The notes: generated from the letters alone by a model not told the origin. A stretch of DNA of 39,085 nt from Kutzneria sp. (GCA_019239965.1 JAFAZC010000086.1:1-39085); one strand, 5' to 3'; shown: positions 8,429 through 17,395, counted from the stretch's first letter. Numbers and translations are program-made.

Positions 8429-8935
8429 TCAGCTGCTGGGCTGGATCGCACGCATGATCAGGTGTCCACCGTCGAATACATGCCCCCCAGTCCAGTCAAC
8501 CGTGATCACACCGCAAACTCCCGGAAGAACGAACCTCAGCGCGGCGGGAGCCGGAGCGTCCGGATCGTCACCGTCAGCGACCGGTATCCCGGTCCACCGC
8601 AGCGGGAGCTGGGCCCCGTGGGCGTCGTCAAGGACAACCGCGGGCGTGCGGTCCTCCTCTTCCCTGTCGCCCCGCGTCGGCAGTACTCGGCCCACCGCAT
8701 CCACGAATTGCGGCTCCTGCGGGAATCCGGAGACAGCACAGGTGCTGCCCGGCCTGGCGGTCAGAGTCAACAGCGCGGCGCGCTGGCCGGCACCTGCCTC
8801 AACGTGACCAAGCGTGCCGGTTAAGTCGGCCGCGGAGCAGGCAGCCGGGGCAGCACCGGCGGCAGCCGCCGTGCCGCCGAACGCGACGGTGCCCAGCGCG
8901 ACGGCTGTCACAACGGGCAGAACGCTCTTCTTCAC
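8429..8935 (-). CDS. Secreted DUF4232-type protein
   Basis: A 168-residue protein with a GTG start at 8935 behind GAGGAG. A signal peptide ends near AAAAGAAPA. The mature domain has the DUF4232 pattern: CSAADLTGTLGH near the start, LTARPGSTCAVSGFP, a central TRGDREEEDRTPAVVL segment and a final Cys in VLPGVCGVITVDW, with further Cys that could form disulfides. Such proteins are exported; their function is not established. It lies upstream of the DUF5666-like gene on the same strand, with 167 bases between them, so the two are probably transcribed separately. Its promoter region holds the parS-like palindrome. Confidence 0.78.
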   Translation of the reverse strand: MKKSVLPVVTAVALGTVAFGGTAAAAGAAPAACSAADLTGTLGHVEAGAGQRAALLTLTARPGSTCAVSGFPQEPQFVDAVGRVLPTRGDREEEDRTPAVVLDDAHGAQLPLRWTGIPVADGDDPDAPAPAALRFVLPGVCGVITVDWTGGHVFDGGHLIMRAIQPSS

Positions 8936-9017
8936 ATGGACTCCTCAGTCACGACGAATGATAGGGGGACGCCCCTTCACCCGAAGGGTTGACTCTGCGT
9001 GACCGCAGTCACCGTCG

Positions 9018-9031
9018 GTTCCACGTGGAAC
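9018..9031. promoter_or_regulatory. parS-like palindrome (ParB site candidate)
   Basis: GTTCCACGTGGAAC is a perfect 14-base palindrome. It matches the parS core GTTTCACGTGAAAC at 12 of 14 positions, and the two changes are symmetric. It is intergenic, between divergent genes. Among the CACGTG cores I scanned by eye in this window, it is the only one with palindromic GTT/AAC flanks. A near-origin location, expected for parS, is supported by the nearby pknB-ppiA block. It could instead be an operator for the flanking genes. Confidence 0.6.
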
Positions 9032-9135
9032 GAAGGTGATCGACGAGCAGGCGCCCCCCGGTGTCGACCAGTGCCGGATTGGCCAGCTGCGAGCCGACCG
9101 CGACCGGTCACGGGGGCAGCACGTAGCCTCGCCGT

Positions 9136-9894
9136 ATGGAGATCACTGACACCGCGGCCATTGTCACCGGGGCGGCCTCCGGACTGGGGGGAGCGACCGC
9201 GCGGACCCTGGCCGCCCGGGGCGCGAAGGTGTTCGCGCTAGATCTGCCCGACCCCATCGGGAAGGCCGCCCCCATCGAGGGCGTCACCTGTCTCGCCGCC
9301 GACGTGACCGACGCCGACCAGGTGAGGGCGGCCGTCGGCACGGCGGCTGCCTCCGACCGGCCTCTGCGCATCCTGGTGAACTGCGCGGGCGTTGGAACCG
9401 CGGGCCGAGTGCTTGGCAAGAGCGGACCGCACGATCTCGACGTGTACCGCAGGGTCATCGAGGTCAACCTGATCGGCACGTTCAATGTGCTACGCCTTGC
9501 CGCCGAAGCCATGGCCAAGACGGCCGAGTTGGCCGACGGACAGCGCGGCGTGGTGGTGAACACTGCTTCTGTCGCCGCCTTCGACGGCCAGATCGGGCAG
9601 GTCGCCTATGCCTCGTCCAAAGGGGGTGTTGTCGGACTCACCCTTCCTGCCGCCCGGGAACTGGCTTCCTCGGGCATCCGGGTGATGACGATCGCCCCCG
9701 GCATCATCGACACTCCCATGCTCGCCGGGGTGTCCGAGACGTTTCGCGCCGGGCTGGCCGCTGGAGTGCCGTTTCCCAAGCGCCTCGGCCTCCCCTCCGA
9801 GTACGCCCAACTCGTGGTAGCGATCGTCGAGCACGACTACCTCAACGGCGAGGTGATCCGGATGGATGGCGCACTGCGGATGGCGCCCCGCTGA
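9136..9894 (+). CDS. SDR family dehydrogenase, 3-hydroxyacyl-CoA dehydrogenase type
   Basis: A classical 252-residue short-chain dehydrogenase. The cofactor loop TGAASGLGGAT (residues 11-21) binds NAD(P); DL at 36-37 after the second strand suggests NAD. NCAGVG (82-87) is the NNAG-type motif, and the catalytic residues are S145, Y158 and K162 (AYASSKGG). The PGIIDTPML segment and the C-terminal LNGEVIRMDGALRMAP resemble type II 3-hydroxyacyl-CoA/17-beta-hydroxysteroid dehydrogenases of fatty acid or branched-chain breakdown. It appears monocistronic and converges on the nuclease gene with a 21-base gap. The exact substrate is inferred. Confidence 0.9.
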   Translation: MEITDTAAIVTGAASGLGGATARTLAARGAKVFALDLPDPIGKAAPIEGVTCLAADVTDADQVRAAVGTAAASDRPLRILVNCAGVGTAGRVLGKSGPHDLDVYRRVIEVNLIGTFNVLRLAAEAMAKTAELADGQRGVVVNTASVAAFDGQIGQVAYASSKGGVVGLTLPAARELASSGIRVMTIAPGIIDTPMLAGVSETFRAGLAAGVPFPKRLGLPSEYAQLVVAIVEHDYLNGEVIRMDGALRMAPR

Positions 9895-9915
9895 ACCACC
9901 CCACGTCCTGGACAA

Positions 9916-11544
9916 CTACAGGTCGCCGGCGTAGGGAAGATCGTCCATTGCCGGTGAGGACATCCAGTTCCGAAGCGCCAGCGTGGCGCGCACATCGTCC
10001 TCGTTGTACTCCAGCAGGCGCTGGCGCTGGGACTCGTCGGCAGGCGCATCGTTCATGCCGACCGCGGCTCGGTACCAGCGCATGGAGTTCTCACCACCAG
10101 CTTCGGGATCACGCCACCGGAAGCCCGCCACCGGCGCGATTGTCTTGAGTCCCTTGCCACGCGCACACAGGAACTGGTCGCGAACGCTGCCGAACACGTC
10201 GACCCAGGCCGCTGAGGACACGAACTTCCTGACCTGGGACACCGTTGGTATGCCCTGGCGTCCGCCGAAACGCTCGGCCGACGCCAGCATCCAACGGTTC
10301 TCGGCGAGCTCGTTGTAGCAGTAGGCACGGAAGGTGAGCCCGCGCGCCGCGGCACGCCGTACGATCTCCATCAGCCAGGTCCAGAACTCGGCGAACGACC
10401 GCGCCTCGTCGTCGCACGGCAGCGGCTCCCACGTGACGAATGACCGGTACCCAGGCGGCTCACCAACGTCGGCACCGGTCAGCAGGCAACCCCACATGTA
10501 GGCGCCGGCATCACCGAAACTCTCCATGTCCACGTCGACCTCGACATCGGCTCGCGGCACGGTGATCCGGCGCGCTCTGCGGACCACGGTCAGGTCACGC
10601 AGCCAGGCACGCGCGAGCACCACCGCGTCTTCCCGCGCCATTCCCACCAACGCGACGGGCACCTCGTCGACGGCGGCCAACTGGTCCACTGTGGTGATAC
10701 CCGCCCGACGCAACTGCATGGCGTCCTCACCACGGACCACTAGGCTGACGTCCCGCGATGCGCGCAACGTTGCCTCGCACACGGGCCACCACGGGCAATC
10801 GCGGCACTCCACGATCCTGGACGGCATGGCCAACGGCTGGCCACCCGTTGCGGCGGCGACAGCGACGGCCAACCGGTCGGCCAGCCGACTGTCGTATTCG
10901 GCAAGGGCTGTCCTGCCTCCGGGCCAGGTGGGCGCCGCCAGGTCGTGCCAGACCACCACGTCGGCATCCATACCGACGACCCCGGCCAGAGCGTGACCGT
11001 CGTCGGCGAACCCACAGGCCCGAAGCATCCGCATCACGTGCGCCAACCTCAGCTGGTCACGGGGTTGTGGCCGCACCTTGCGGCATGCGTCGACGTGGCT
11101 GCCCGCCGGGGTCGGGTCCCGCAGCGGGGAGGTGCGCGCCCCCGAACCAGGATCGGTGACCTTGTGACGAACGACGAGAACCGGCACGTAGCCGGCCCCG
11201 GCACGGACCAGCAGATCGATCCCGCCACGTCGGCCACCCTCGAGGTCAAGCGGCAGCTGGGGGGCCCAGACGAAACGCGCTCCACCAGCGAGCGCGGCGA
11301 GCGTGGCGCGCTCGCGTTCGGCCGGCTCGGCATCGAGCGCGATCTCTGTCCACCCCGTGGTGACCAGTGCGGCCATCCGGTCCGCGACCATCCGACGGTG
11401 AGTCCTCGCGTCGGCCCGACGCTGTTCGCCTGTCGGATCCGGCGGGGCCTTCCGCGCATTGGCCATCGCCGGATCGTTCTCCAGGTGCACGCGCCGGCGG
11501 CAGCGGGTCACCACCCCGGCGTCGAGCAGCACTGAAGATGTCAC
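9916..11544 (-). CDS. TM0106 family RecB-like putative nuclease
   Basis: A 542-residue protein read from GTG 11544, which gives the expected N-terminus (SSVLLDAGVVTRCRRRVHL); a longer frame to 11610 exists. The N-terminal half resembles RecB/Cas4-type nucleases and carries a Cys cluster, CRDCPWWPVC, suited to an Fe-S cluster or zinc. The C-terminal half is an RNase H-like 3'-5' exonuclease fold: VDVDMES (metal-binding acidic residues), YCYNELAENRWM and LLEYNEDDVRATLALRNWM. The family is widespread in actinobacteria but its biological role is not settled; DNA repair or processing is likely. It is divergent from the copper genes. Confidence 0.85.
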   Translation of the reverse strand: MTSSVLLDAGVVTRCRRRVHLENDPAMANARKAPPDPTGEQRRADARTHRRMVADRMAALVTTGWTEIALDAEPAERERATLAALAGGARFVWAPQLPLDLEGGRRGGIDLLVRAGAGYVPVLVVRHKVTDPGSGARTSPLRDPTPAGSHVDACRKVRPQPRDQLRLAHVMRMLRACGFADDGHALAGVVGMDADVVVWHDLAAPTWPGGRTALAEYDSRLADRLAVAVAAATGGQPLAMPSRIVECRDCPWWPVCEATLRASRDVSLVVRGEDAMQLRRAGITTVDQLAAVDEVPVALVGMAREDAVVLARAWLRDLTVVRRARRITVPRADVEVDVDMESFGDAGAYMWGCLLTGADVGEPPGYRSFVTWEPLPCDDEARSFAEFWTWLMEIVRRAAARGLTFRAYCYNELAENRWMLASAERFGGRQGIPTVSQVRKFVSSAAWVDVFGSVRDQFLCARGKGLKTIAPVAGFRWRDPEAGGENSMRWYRAAVGMNDAPADESQRQRLLEYNEDDVRATLALRNWMSSPAMDDLPYAGDL

Positions 11545-11651
11545 GGTGTGCAGCCTAGGCCGCCCCTCCGACAGCCGCACCGACCCTCGGGTGATCTTCA
11601 CTGAGCCCACTCGTCACACACCCCTGCCGCCGCCTCATTACGCTCACGTCC

Positions 11652-12185
11652 GTGGCGAGACGGCGGCTCCCGGCGCACCGCGCGACACGCGTGGTGCGCG
11701 GCGGGCTGCTCACCATTGGATCGGCCGGGCTCGCGATGACAGCGCACGGCCTTGCCGGCGGCGGCTTGCTGGACTCGGTACCCGCACTGCCGTTGACGTT
11801 TCTGCTCGCGACGGTCGGCACGACGATCGCGGACCGCTGGCGCGGCGAGTCCGCAATGTTGGCGGTACTCGGGTTCACCGAACTCGGCCAGCACGTTCTA
11901 CTGTCGATATCGCACGGTCAGCACGCCGCCCGGCCGGATCCGATACTGATGGCGGCCGCGCACGCCGCTGCCACACTGGTCACCGCGGCGCTGCTCGCGG
12001 GCGCGAACACCGCGATCACCACAGTCGTGTCGTCACTTGCCGCGCTGCTGCCCGACGCACCGCCGACCCTGGTTCCCAGGGCCACGAAGGCCCGTCGCCC
12101 GATTGCCATGTCGCCGCACAGTCATCTGCTCCACGTGCTGCTGCGCAGGATGTCCGCACGACGTGGTCCGCCCCGCGCCTGCTGA
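11652..12185 (+). CDS. Membrane protein at head of copper locus
   Basis: A 177-residue protein from GTG 11652. It has about four hydrophobic segments (LLTIGSAGLAMTAHGLAGG; LPLTFLLATVGTTIA; AMLAVLGFTELGQHVLLSI; AAHAAATLVTAALLAGA), several His (GQHVLL, SHGQHAA, AAHAA) that could bind metal, and a basic tail. No named family is certain, but proteins of this type precede YcnI/DUF1775 genes in actinomycetes. It lies 67 bases before ycnI on the same strand, so probably works with it at the membrane. Confidence 0.7.
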   Translation: MARRRLPAHRATRVVRGGLLTIGSAGLAMTAHGLAGGGLLDSVPALPLTFLLATVGTTIADRWRGESAMLAVLGFTELGQHVLLSISHGQHAARPDPILMAAAHAAATLVTAALLAGANTAITTVVSSLAALLPDAPPTLVPRATKARRPIAMSPHSHLLHVLLRRMSARRGPPRAC

Positions 12186-12252
12186 CCCAGATCTCGTTCC
12201 CTGCCCGGCGACCGGCCATGGTCGGTCGTTTCCCCATGCTCAGGAGAGCAGC

Positions 12253-13005
12253 ATGTCAACACCACGCACCATCCTGCGTATCGGCAGCGTCATGACCGGT
12301 GTCGGTCTCGCCGTCATCGCCACCGCCGTCCCCGCATCCGCGCATGTCACGGCGAACACCACCGCTGCCGTCCAAGGCAGCTCGAGCAAGGTCACCTTCC
12401 GGGTACCCAACGAGGACGCCACGGCCGGCACAGTGCGGGTGCAGGTCACCCTGCCGACCACGACTCCGGTCCCCGGCGCGTCGATCAGGCCCGTTCCCGG
12501 CTGGAGGGCCAGCATCGAGACGGCCACCCTGGACAAAGCGGTCAGGGAAAACAACGTCGACGTGGTCAAGGCGGTCAAAACGATCACGTGGACCGCCGAG
12601 CCCGGTGTCCGGATCGGCCCAGGCGAGTTCCAGGAGTTCGACGTCTCCCTCGAGTCGCTGCCGGACGACACCAACAAGCTGATCTTGCCGGCAGTGCAGA
12701 CCTACGACAGCGGCCGCGTGGTCAGCTGGAGCGACCAGCCCCCCTCAGACGGTCAGCCCGAGCCGGAACACCCCGCACCCGTGATCACACTGCAACCCAA
12801 GCAGGACGATTCAGACGGAATGAGCACGAGTGATTCCGGGGCCATCACCACCACGGCCCGGGCAGGCGCCGACACAGTCGCCCGTTGGCTCGGCGGAGCC
12901 GGACTGGTCGTCGGCGCACTTGGTCTCGGCTTCGGTGGCGGCTCCGTGCTGCGCAACCGCAAGCCGTCGGCCAGCTCCGGGAACGGACGAGGAAAAACCA
13001 CGTGA
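12253..13005 (+). CDS. ycnI: YcnI family (DUF1775) copper-binding membrane protein
   Basis: A 250-residue protein from ATG 12253, behind CAGGAGAG. The signal peptide ends PASA and the mature protein begins HVTAN; the N-terminal His is the copper ligand in the YcnI family. The DUF1775 domain follows (VTFRVPNEDA, a Trp in KTITWTAEP). A Pro-rich linker leads to one C-terminal helix (WLGGAGLVVGALGLGFGGG) and a basic tail, so the domain sits outside the membrane. The stop overlaps the copC start by four bases (GTGA), which indicates coupled translation. Expected role: extracytoplasmic copper binding with CopC and CopD. Confidence 0.9.
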   Translation: MSTPRTILRIGSVMTGVGLAVIATAVPASAHVTANTTAAVQGSSSKVTFRVPNEDATAGTVRVQVTLPTTTPVPGASIRPVPGWRASIETATLDKAVRENNVDVVKAVKTITWTAEPGVRIGPGEFQEFDVSLESLPDDTNKLILPAVQTYDSGRVVSWSDQPPSDGQPEPEHPAPVITLQPKQDDSDGMSTSDSGAITTTARAGADTVARWLGGAGLVVGALGLGFGGGSVLRNRKPSASSGNGRGKTT

Positions 13006-13523
13006 AGCGGTTCGTCGCGGCCCTGCTCCTCGCGACGGCGTGCATGATCGGCATTGCCGCGCCGGCGTTCGCGCACAACGTCCTGATCAGCAGTGATCCC
13101 AGACAAGGATCGTCAGTCGAGACCAGCCCCCACGAGGTCACCCTCACGTTCGACCTGCCGATCCAGAACGGCGACTTCGACGTAGTCACGATCACCGGAC
13201 CCGGCGGCACGCGGTGGGAAGCCGGCACCGCGACCGTGCGGAGCAACGTGATCAGCGCACCGGTCCGCACGCTGGGACCCGCCGGCGACTACACCATCGG
13301 ATATCGGATCCTGTCCGCGGACGGGCATCCGGTCTCCGGCGCGGTGACGTTCACCCTGACAAAGGCCGGCAACGGCACGCCGGCATCGGTGACGGTGAGG
13401 CCGCCCGGCCAGTCGGGTGCCGATTCGGTGCCGACCTGGATCTGGATCGCCGGCGGTGTCGCGCTGCTGGTCGCCGGGGTGATGGTCGCGATCCGGTTCG
13501 GCAGGAAAGTCGACGGGCCATAG
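13002..13523 (+). CDS. copC: CopC domain copper-binding protein
   Basis: A 173-residue protein with a 24-residue signal peptide ending APAFA, so the mature chain begins with His (HNVLISSDP), the usual Cu(II) ligand. The second ligand set is in ILSADGHPVSG (Asp and His). The beta-sandwich CopC domain is followed by a linker, a C-terminal helix (WIWIAGGVALLVAGVMVAI) and a short basic tail, so it is membrane-tethered rather than soluble. There is no Met-rich Cu(I) site, as usual for the Cu(II)-only forms. It is coupled to ycnI upstream; copD follows after 51 bases. Confidence 0.92.
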   Translation: MKRFVAALLLATACMIGIAAPAFAHNVLISSDPRQGSSVETSPHEVTLTFDLPIQNGDFDVVTITGPGGTRWEAGTATVRSNVISAPVRTLGPAGDYTIGYRILSADGHPVSGAVTFTLTKAGNGTPASVTVRPPGQSGADSVPTWIWIAGGVALLVAGVMVAIRFGRKVDGP

Positions 13524-13574
13524 CTCCTGCCGGACACCGATGCGGCGGTCGCAAGACGAGGAAGGACGTCCGGG

Positions 13575-14609
13575 GTGGCACCTGCGCGAACCGTCACACG
13601 GGGTGGGTGCGGCCTCGTCGCCGGCCTCTGCCTGGCCGCACTCGCGGGATCGGTCATCGGCACCACGCTGACTGGCAGAACAGCGGTTCCCGGTGTCGTC
13701 GAACCCGGTACGTTCGCCCGCTACGGGTTGGCGGCAGCGCGGGTACTGCTCGACGTGTCCACATTGGGCACGGTCGGGGTGAGCCTGCTGCCGGTGCTGC
13801 TCGGCTCCGGCCGTCGGAAACAGACTGTGCCGGTGCTGCGCTCCGCACTCCGGGCCGGCATGCTCGCCTCCGGTGGCTGGGTGCTCGGCGGTCTGGTGTC
13901 GCTGGTGCTCCAGACCGCCGAGCTGCGTCCAGACCGCATGCCGACCGTTGGCTCCATCGTCGACTACGTGGCGCTGTTCCACTCCGGTCAGGCGCTGGCG
14001 ATCAGCACCGCGGTCGCGCTGGTGCACTTCGGTCTCACCGTCGTCATGGTTCGGTGCGGCCACCGCGGACTCACCGAGCCGCGGATCGTGCTCTCGGTGT
14101 TCGGTCTGCTACCACTGCCGGTCACGGGGCACGCGTCCGACGTCGGTCTCGAGTGGGGCGGACAGAGCCTGGGCATGGTGTCAATGGAGCTGCACGTGAT
14201 GGCCGCCGCGAGCTGGACCGGTGGGTTGGCCGCGGTCGGCGCCTTTGTTGTCGCCAATCGGTCGCTGTTGGCTGTGACGCTACCGAGGTTCTCCTGGCTG
14301 GCCACGCTGTGTCTTGCCGTCGTAGGCGTGACCGGAGTGGTCAATGCCCTGCTCACGCTGTACGAGTCCCCGGGAGCGAATCCGGTGACGGCCCTGTTTA
14401 CGACGTACTACGGCTGGATCCTCTTTGGCAAAATCGGCTGTTACGGCGTGCTCGCCGCCCTCGGTGGCACCATTCGGCTGCGGATGCTGCCCCGGATCGC
14501 AAGCCACCAGCGGGTGGCGGCATTGGCCAGCTGGATCTCCGTGGAAGCGACCATCATGGGGCTGGCCTACGGCCTTGCCGTTGTCCTGGTACGCACACCC
14601 ATGACCTAA
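13575..14609 (+). CDS. copD: CopD family copper transport membrane protein
   Basis: A 344-residue polytopic membrane protein with a GTG start and about eight or nine helices. Conserved CopD features include HSGQALAISTA, HFGLTVVMVRCGH, the GHASD segment, LHVMAAASWTGGLAAVGAFV and a late YGWILFGKIGCYGVLAALGG. It is shorter than fused CopC-CopD proteins and here partners with the separate CopC. Expected role: copper transfer across the cytoplasmic membrane. No CsoR-type repressor lies in the block, so its regulator must be elsewhere. Confidence 0.9.
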   Translation: MAPARTVTRGGCGLVAGLCLAALAGSVIGTTLTGRTAVPGVVEPGTFARYGLAAARVLLDVSTLGTVGVSLLPVLLGSGRRKQTVPVLRSALRAGMLASGGWVLGGLVSLVLQTAELRPDRMPTVGSIVDYVALFHSGQALAISTAVALVHFGLTVVMVRCGHRGLTEPRIVLSVFGLLPLPVTGHASDVGLEWGGQSLGMVSMELHVMAAASWTGGLAAVGAFVVANRSLLAVTLPRFSWLATLCLAVVGVTGVVNALLTLYESPGANPVTALFTTYYGWILFGKIGCYGVLAALGGTIRLRMLPRIASHQRVAALASWISVEATIMGLAYGLAVVLVRTPMT

Positions 14610-14653
14610 TGCCGCTTGCCCAGAGTGCCACTGACCGGAGTCTTTGTGATCAG

Positions 14654-14998
14654 TCAGTCGCGTTCGGTGAGCTGCGCCGTCTGCGGCTGCTGGCGAAGCT
14701 CAGACAGGCGGGCGAGCGCGACCGTGCCCCGTCGCTCCAGTTCCTGACGGTCGATCCAGCCGGCCGCGTAGTGCCGGTACGTCTGGGCGAGCATCACCAG
14801 CTCGGCGAGGTAATCGGCTGACCGCCGACGCCTGGCCTCCGGAAGCGCAGTGATCAGCGGCAACTGGTTGTTCACGACGTCGTCGAGTATCCGCGCGGTG
14901 CGCAGGGCACGCCGTGCCCGCCACCTGGTCCAGAGCCGATGCCCGACCCGGCAAGCGGATATTTGGTCCGAGACGCGCCTTCTATCGAAACTCGCCAC
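14654..14998 (-). CDS. Unrecognised small basic protein
   Basis: A 114-residue protein from GTG 14998 with AGGTGAG upstream. It is Arg- and Leu-rich and apparently all-helical (WTRWRARRALRTARILDDVV; YLAELVMLAQTYRHYAAGWI), with no signal peptide, membrane helix or recognised motif. It converges on copD. It lies downstream of the kinase gene on the same strand with a gap of about 95 bases, so it might be the tail of that operon. Confidence 0.55.
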   Translation of the reverse strand: MASFDRRRVSDQISACRVGHRLWTRWRARRALRTARILDDVVNNQLPLITALPEARRRRSADYLAELVMLAQTYRHYAAGWIDRQELERRGTVALARLSELRQQPQTAQLTERD

Positions 14999-15092
14999 CG
15001 CGCCAACTCACCTCGCCTCCATGCATAGCGACCTCAGGGCACGCTGCCCCTGAAGTCGTCCGGGGCCGAAGCTGCGTTACCGGGACGTGACG

Positions 15093-16013
15093 CTACCGGT
15101 AAGGCACCCATCGAGTGAAGATGTCTCCAGCACGAACCGAACGTAGCCGGCGGCGAAGTTCGGAGCGGATATTGGGGTTGCTCCGGGCAATGGGCAGGAC
15201 AGCCGCGGTGAGTTTGAGTTCGCGGATCTCCCGAAGCACCGAAAAACCATCCCATCGGGTGACATCAAAACCGTACGCCTCGGCGAGCTGTTCATGCTTG
15301 TTCACTGTGTGGTGAAAACGCAGTTGGCCAACGGCGATGGGTACGAGGTCCCATTCGCGCGGTCCGACGCACGTCGTGTCGAAATCGCACAGCACTGTGC
15401 CGCCCGGAGTCGTGATCACATTGCCGAGATGCGCGTCGCCGTGCACAACGCCGCGCGGCAACTCGTAGTCGACCTCGGCGAGCCTCGACTCGACCTCGTC
15501 ACAGCGGCGCAGCAGGAAGTCGACATCGTCGGGGTCCCATCCTTCGGCGTCGGAGATCCGCCTGCGGAGATCGTCGATCGGATTCCACTCCGGCAACTCG
15601 GCGTCCCCGACGGGAATGTCGTGCATCTGCCGCAGCAACGTCGCCAGCTCGGCGGCGGTGGGCTCCGCGCCGCTGTCTGGCACCTCTTGCCAGAACGTCG
15701 CCGAGTGGATGCCGACGTGCAGCGGCTGCGTCACATCCGGCAGCAATTCGACGGCCGGCACGGAATAGTCGGCCAGCAGCCTGGCCGCGTTCACCACGTT
15801 GTCCGCCCGGTGCCGCAGCCCGGGAGTGAGGACGATCCTGACAACGACGGGATGTCGGGCGAGGCGGAACACCGCGTTGTTGACGAAACGGATGAGCTCC
15901 GCACCTCGAGCATCGAGCCCCACCTCCGCGCACGCATCAGCGAGGACCGCACGGAGCCGGTCCTTGCTGGACCGCCCGTCGGTAAGGGAAGTGGTCGCCA
16001 GGGGAGTAGTCAC
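15093..16013 (-). CDS. APH-type phosphotransferase (kinase-like)
   Basis: A 306-residue protein with a GTG start, of the aminoglycoside/choline phosphotransferase superfamily. Visible motifs are RFVNNAVFRL (nucleotide loop), VVVRIVL (ATP-binding region, Arg in place of the usual Lys), the catalytic loop GVVHGDAHLGNVI and the metal motif LCDFDTTCVGPREWDL. The substrate is unknown; these enzymes phosphorylate small molecules or, rarely, proteins. The gene starts five bases after the stop of the XRE-TPR regulator, so they form a tight operon and the kinase may act in the same response. A drug-resistance role is possible but unsupported. Confidence 0.85.
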   Translation of the reverse strand: MTTPLATTSLTDGRSSKDRLRAVLADACAEVGLDARGAELIRFVNNAVFRLARHPVVVRIVLTPGLRHRADNVVNAARLLADYSVPAVELLPDVTQPLHVGIHSATFWQEVPDSGAEPTAAELATLLRQMHDIPVGDAELPEWNPIDDLRRRISDAEGWDPDDVDFLLRRCDEVESRLAEVDYELPRGVVHGDAHLGNVITTPGGTVLCDFDTTCVGPREWDLVPIAVGQLRFHHTVNKHEQLAEAYGFDVTRWDGFSVLREIRELKLTAAVLPIARSNPNIRSELRRRLRSVRAGDIFTRWVPYR

Positions 16014-16018
16014 TGTGG

Positions 16019-17395
16019 TTATACCGTCCGATACACCTTGAGCCGCTCGGCGAGGTCGAGCGCCGCCGAATTGTTCTTCCGTCGCGACGCCTCGATCTGC
16101 AACGGCTTGAGCCGGGCGACGACCCGCTTCGACTTGATCGCCTCGCCGAGCTTCATGGCCTGATTACCCACTTTCACGCCCTGATCCACGTCGCCGACCC
16201 GCATGTGGTTCTCCGCGAGCATGCTCAGCCCGAAGACGTGGGTCCGCTGCATGTTGCTCTCGTAGCCCTCGTTGCATTTGACCAGCTCGTTGACTGCTAG
16301 CGGTGCGTACTTCAGCCGGTTCTCCTCAAACTCGCCGAGGGCGCTGAGAGCCGAACCGATCATCCCGTGCAGGTCGTTGACATCGAAGAACTTCACCCAG
16401 CTCGGCACGTCCTCGGACTGGGCCCGCTCGAACTCGTCACGAGTCCGTCCGATCATCCGCTGTACCTGGTCCTGCCGGTTCAGTTTGCCGTAGGCCCAGG
16501 CCTCGTTCGCACACAGCACCGCGACCGTCAGGGCCGATCCGGATTCCTGTGCGGCGATCTGTCCGAGCTGGAACATCTTGAGTGCCTCGCCAGGGGCCTC
16601 GTTCTGCAGGTAGACCCGGCCCATCCGATAGAGGATGTTGGCTACCAGGCCGTTGTCGCCGCCCTGTTTGGCCAGCTCGAGCGCCTTGGCGAAGTGCGTT
16701 CGGGCCGAATCGAGCAGCCCGATGTCGAAGGACGTCCAGCCGGCGAGGCTGTGCATGTCCGCGACGGCTTTGAACAGTCGGCTCCGAACCACATCGGATG
16801 AGGTGACCTCGAGCAGCTGCCGCGTCCAGGAAAGCTGGGCCACCACGGCGTCCCGACAGAACCCGCCGCCGTACTGGTAGTCCAGTGAGCGCAGGGCACG
16901 TGTCGCGGCCTCGATCTGCCGGACGTCGGTGAGTCCGATCCGGTTGGGCGTGGGTGTCTGGGCAGCGGTGGCGACCCACTGGCCGGTGTCCGGCCCGAGC
17001 ACCTGGGCTCCCATCGTCACCGCCGCGGCGTGCTGCAGGAACTGGCGGCGTTTCACTTCCTCGTCCTCGCGCTGCTCGGCTTCGTCGACGCCGCCGGCAA
17101 GCTTCAACGCCGTGGTCTCGTCATAGGCGAGACCCATGTAGCCACGGGGCACACCAAGGCCGTCCGCGATCCTGGCAAGCACGTCGTAGGCCATGACCTG
17201 TCGTCCCTTGAGGATCTCCGACACCTCGGACTGGGACTGGCCGGTCATGGCCGCGATCTGCCGTTGGGACACGCCAACGCGCCGCAGCTGCCGGTACACC
17301 GAACTCACGTCCCGTGCGGCCAGCGCGTTGCGCATCTCCTGTCGCTCCCAGTTATCCGGACTCACGGGAGAGTTCTGGGAACCAATACTGTTCAA
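16019..17395 (-). CDS. XRE-type HTH regulator with TPR-like sensor domain
   Basis: A 458-residue protein. The HTH lies at about 30-85, VSQRQIAAMTGQSQSEVSEI with GRQVMAYDVLARIADGLGVP. A linker EDEEVKRRQFLQHAAAVTMGA follows, then about 300 residues of helical repeats of TPR type (HFAKALELAKQGGD; ALKMFQLGQIAAQESG; AYGKLNRQDQVQ). The architecture resembles the Streptomyces NsdA-like regulators of sporulation and antibiotic production, in which the TPR region binds a peptide or partner. Orthology is not claimed. It is divergent from a DUF397-like gene; three copies of GCTGATCGG in the shared promoter region are candidate operators. Confidence 0.85.
   Translation of the reverse strand: MNSIGSQNSPVSPDNWERQEMRNALAARDVSSVYRQLRRVGVSQRQIAAMTGQSQSEVSEILKGRQVMAYDVLARIADGLGVPRGYMGLAYDETTALKLAGGVDEAEQREDEEVKRRQFLQHAAAVTMGAQVLGPDTGQWVATAAQTPTPNRIGLTDVRQIEAATRALRSLDYQYGGGFCRDAVVAQLSWTRQLLEVTSSDVVRSRLFKAVADMHSLAGWTSFDIGLLDSARTHFAKALELAKQGGDNGLVANILYRMGRVYLQNEAPGEALKMFQLGQIAAQESGSALTVAVLCANEAWAYGKLNRQDQVQRMIGRTRDEFERAQSEDVPSWVKFFDVNDLHGMIGSALSALGEFEENRLKYAPLAVNELVKCNEGYESNMQRTHVFGLSMLAENHMRVGDVDQGVKVGNQAMKLGEAIKSKRVVARLKPLQIEASRRKNNSAALDLAERLKVYRTV

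Noticed and set aside
9916..11544. A defence system around the RecB-like nuclease
   Set aside because: The gene is flanked by ordinary metabolic and copper genes, and its family is part of the common actinobacterial gene set.
15077..15102. TTACCGG/CCGGTAA inverted repeat at the end of the kinase gene
   Set aside because: Seven-base arms overlapping the stop codon; too weak to call a terminator.
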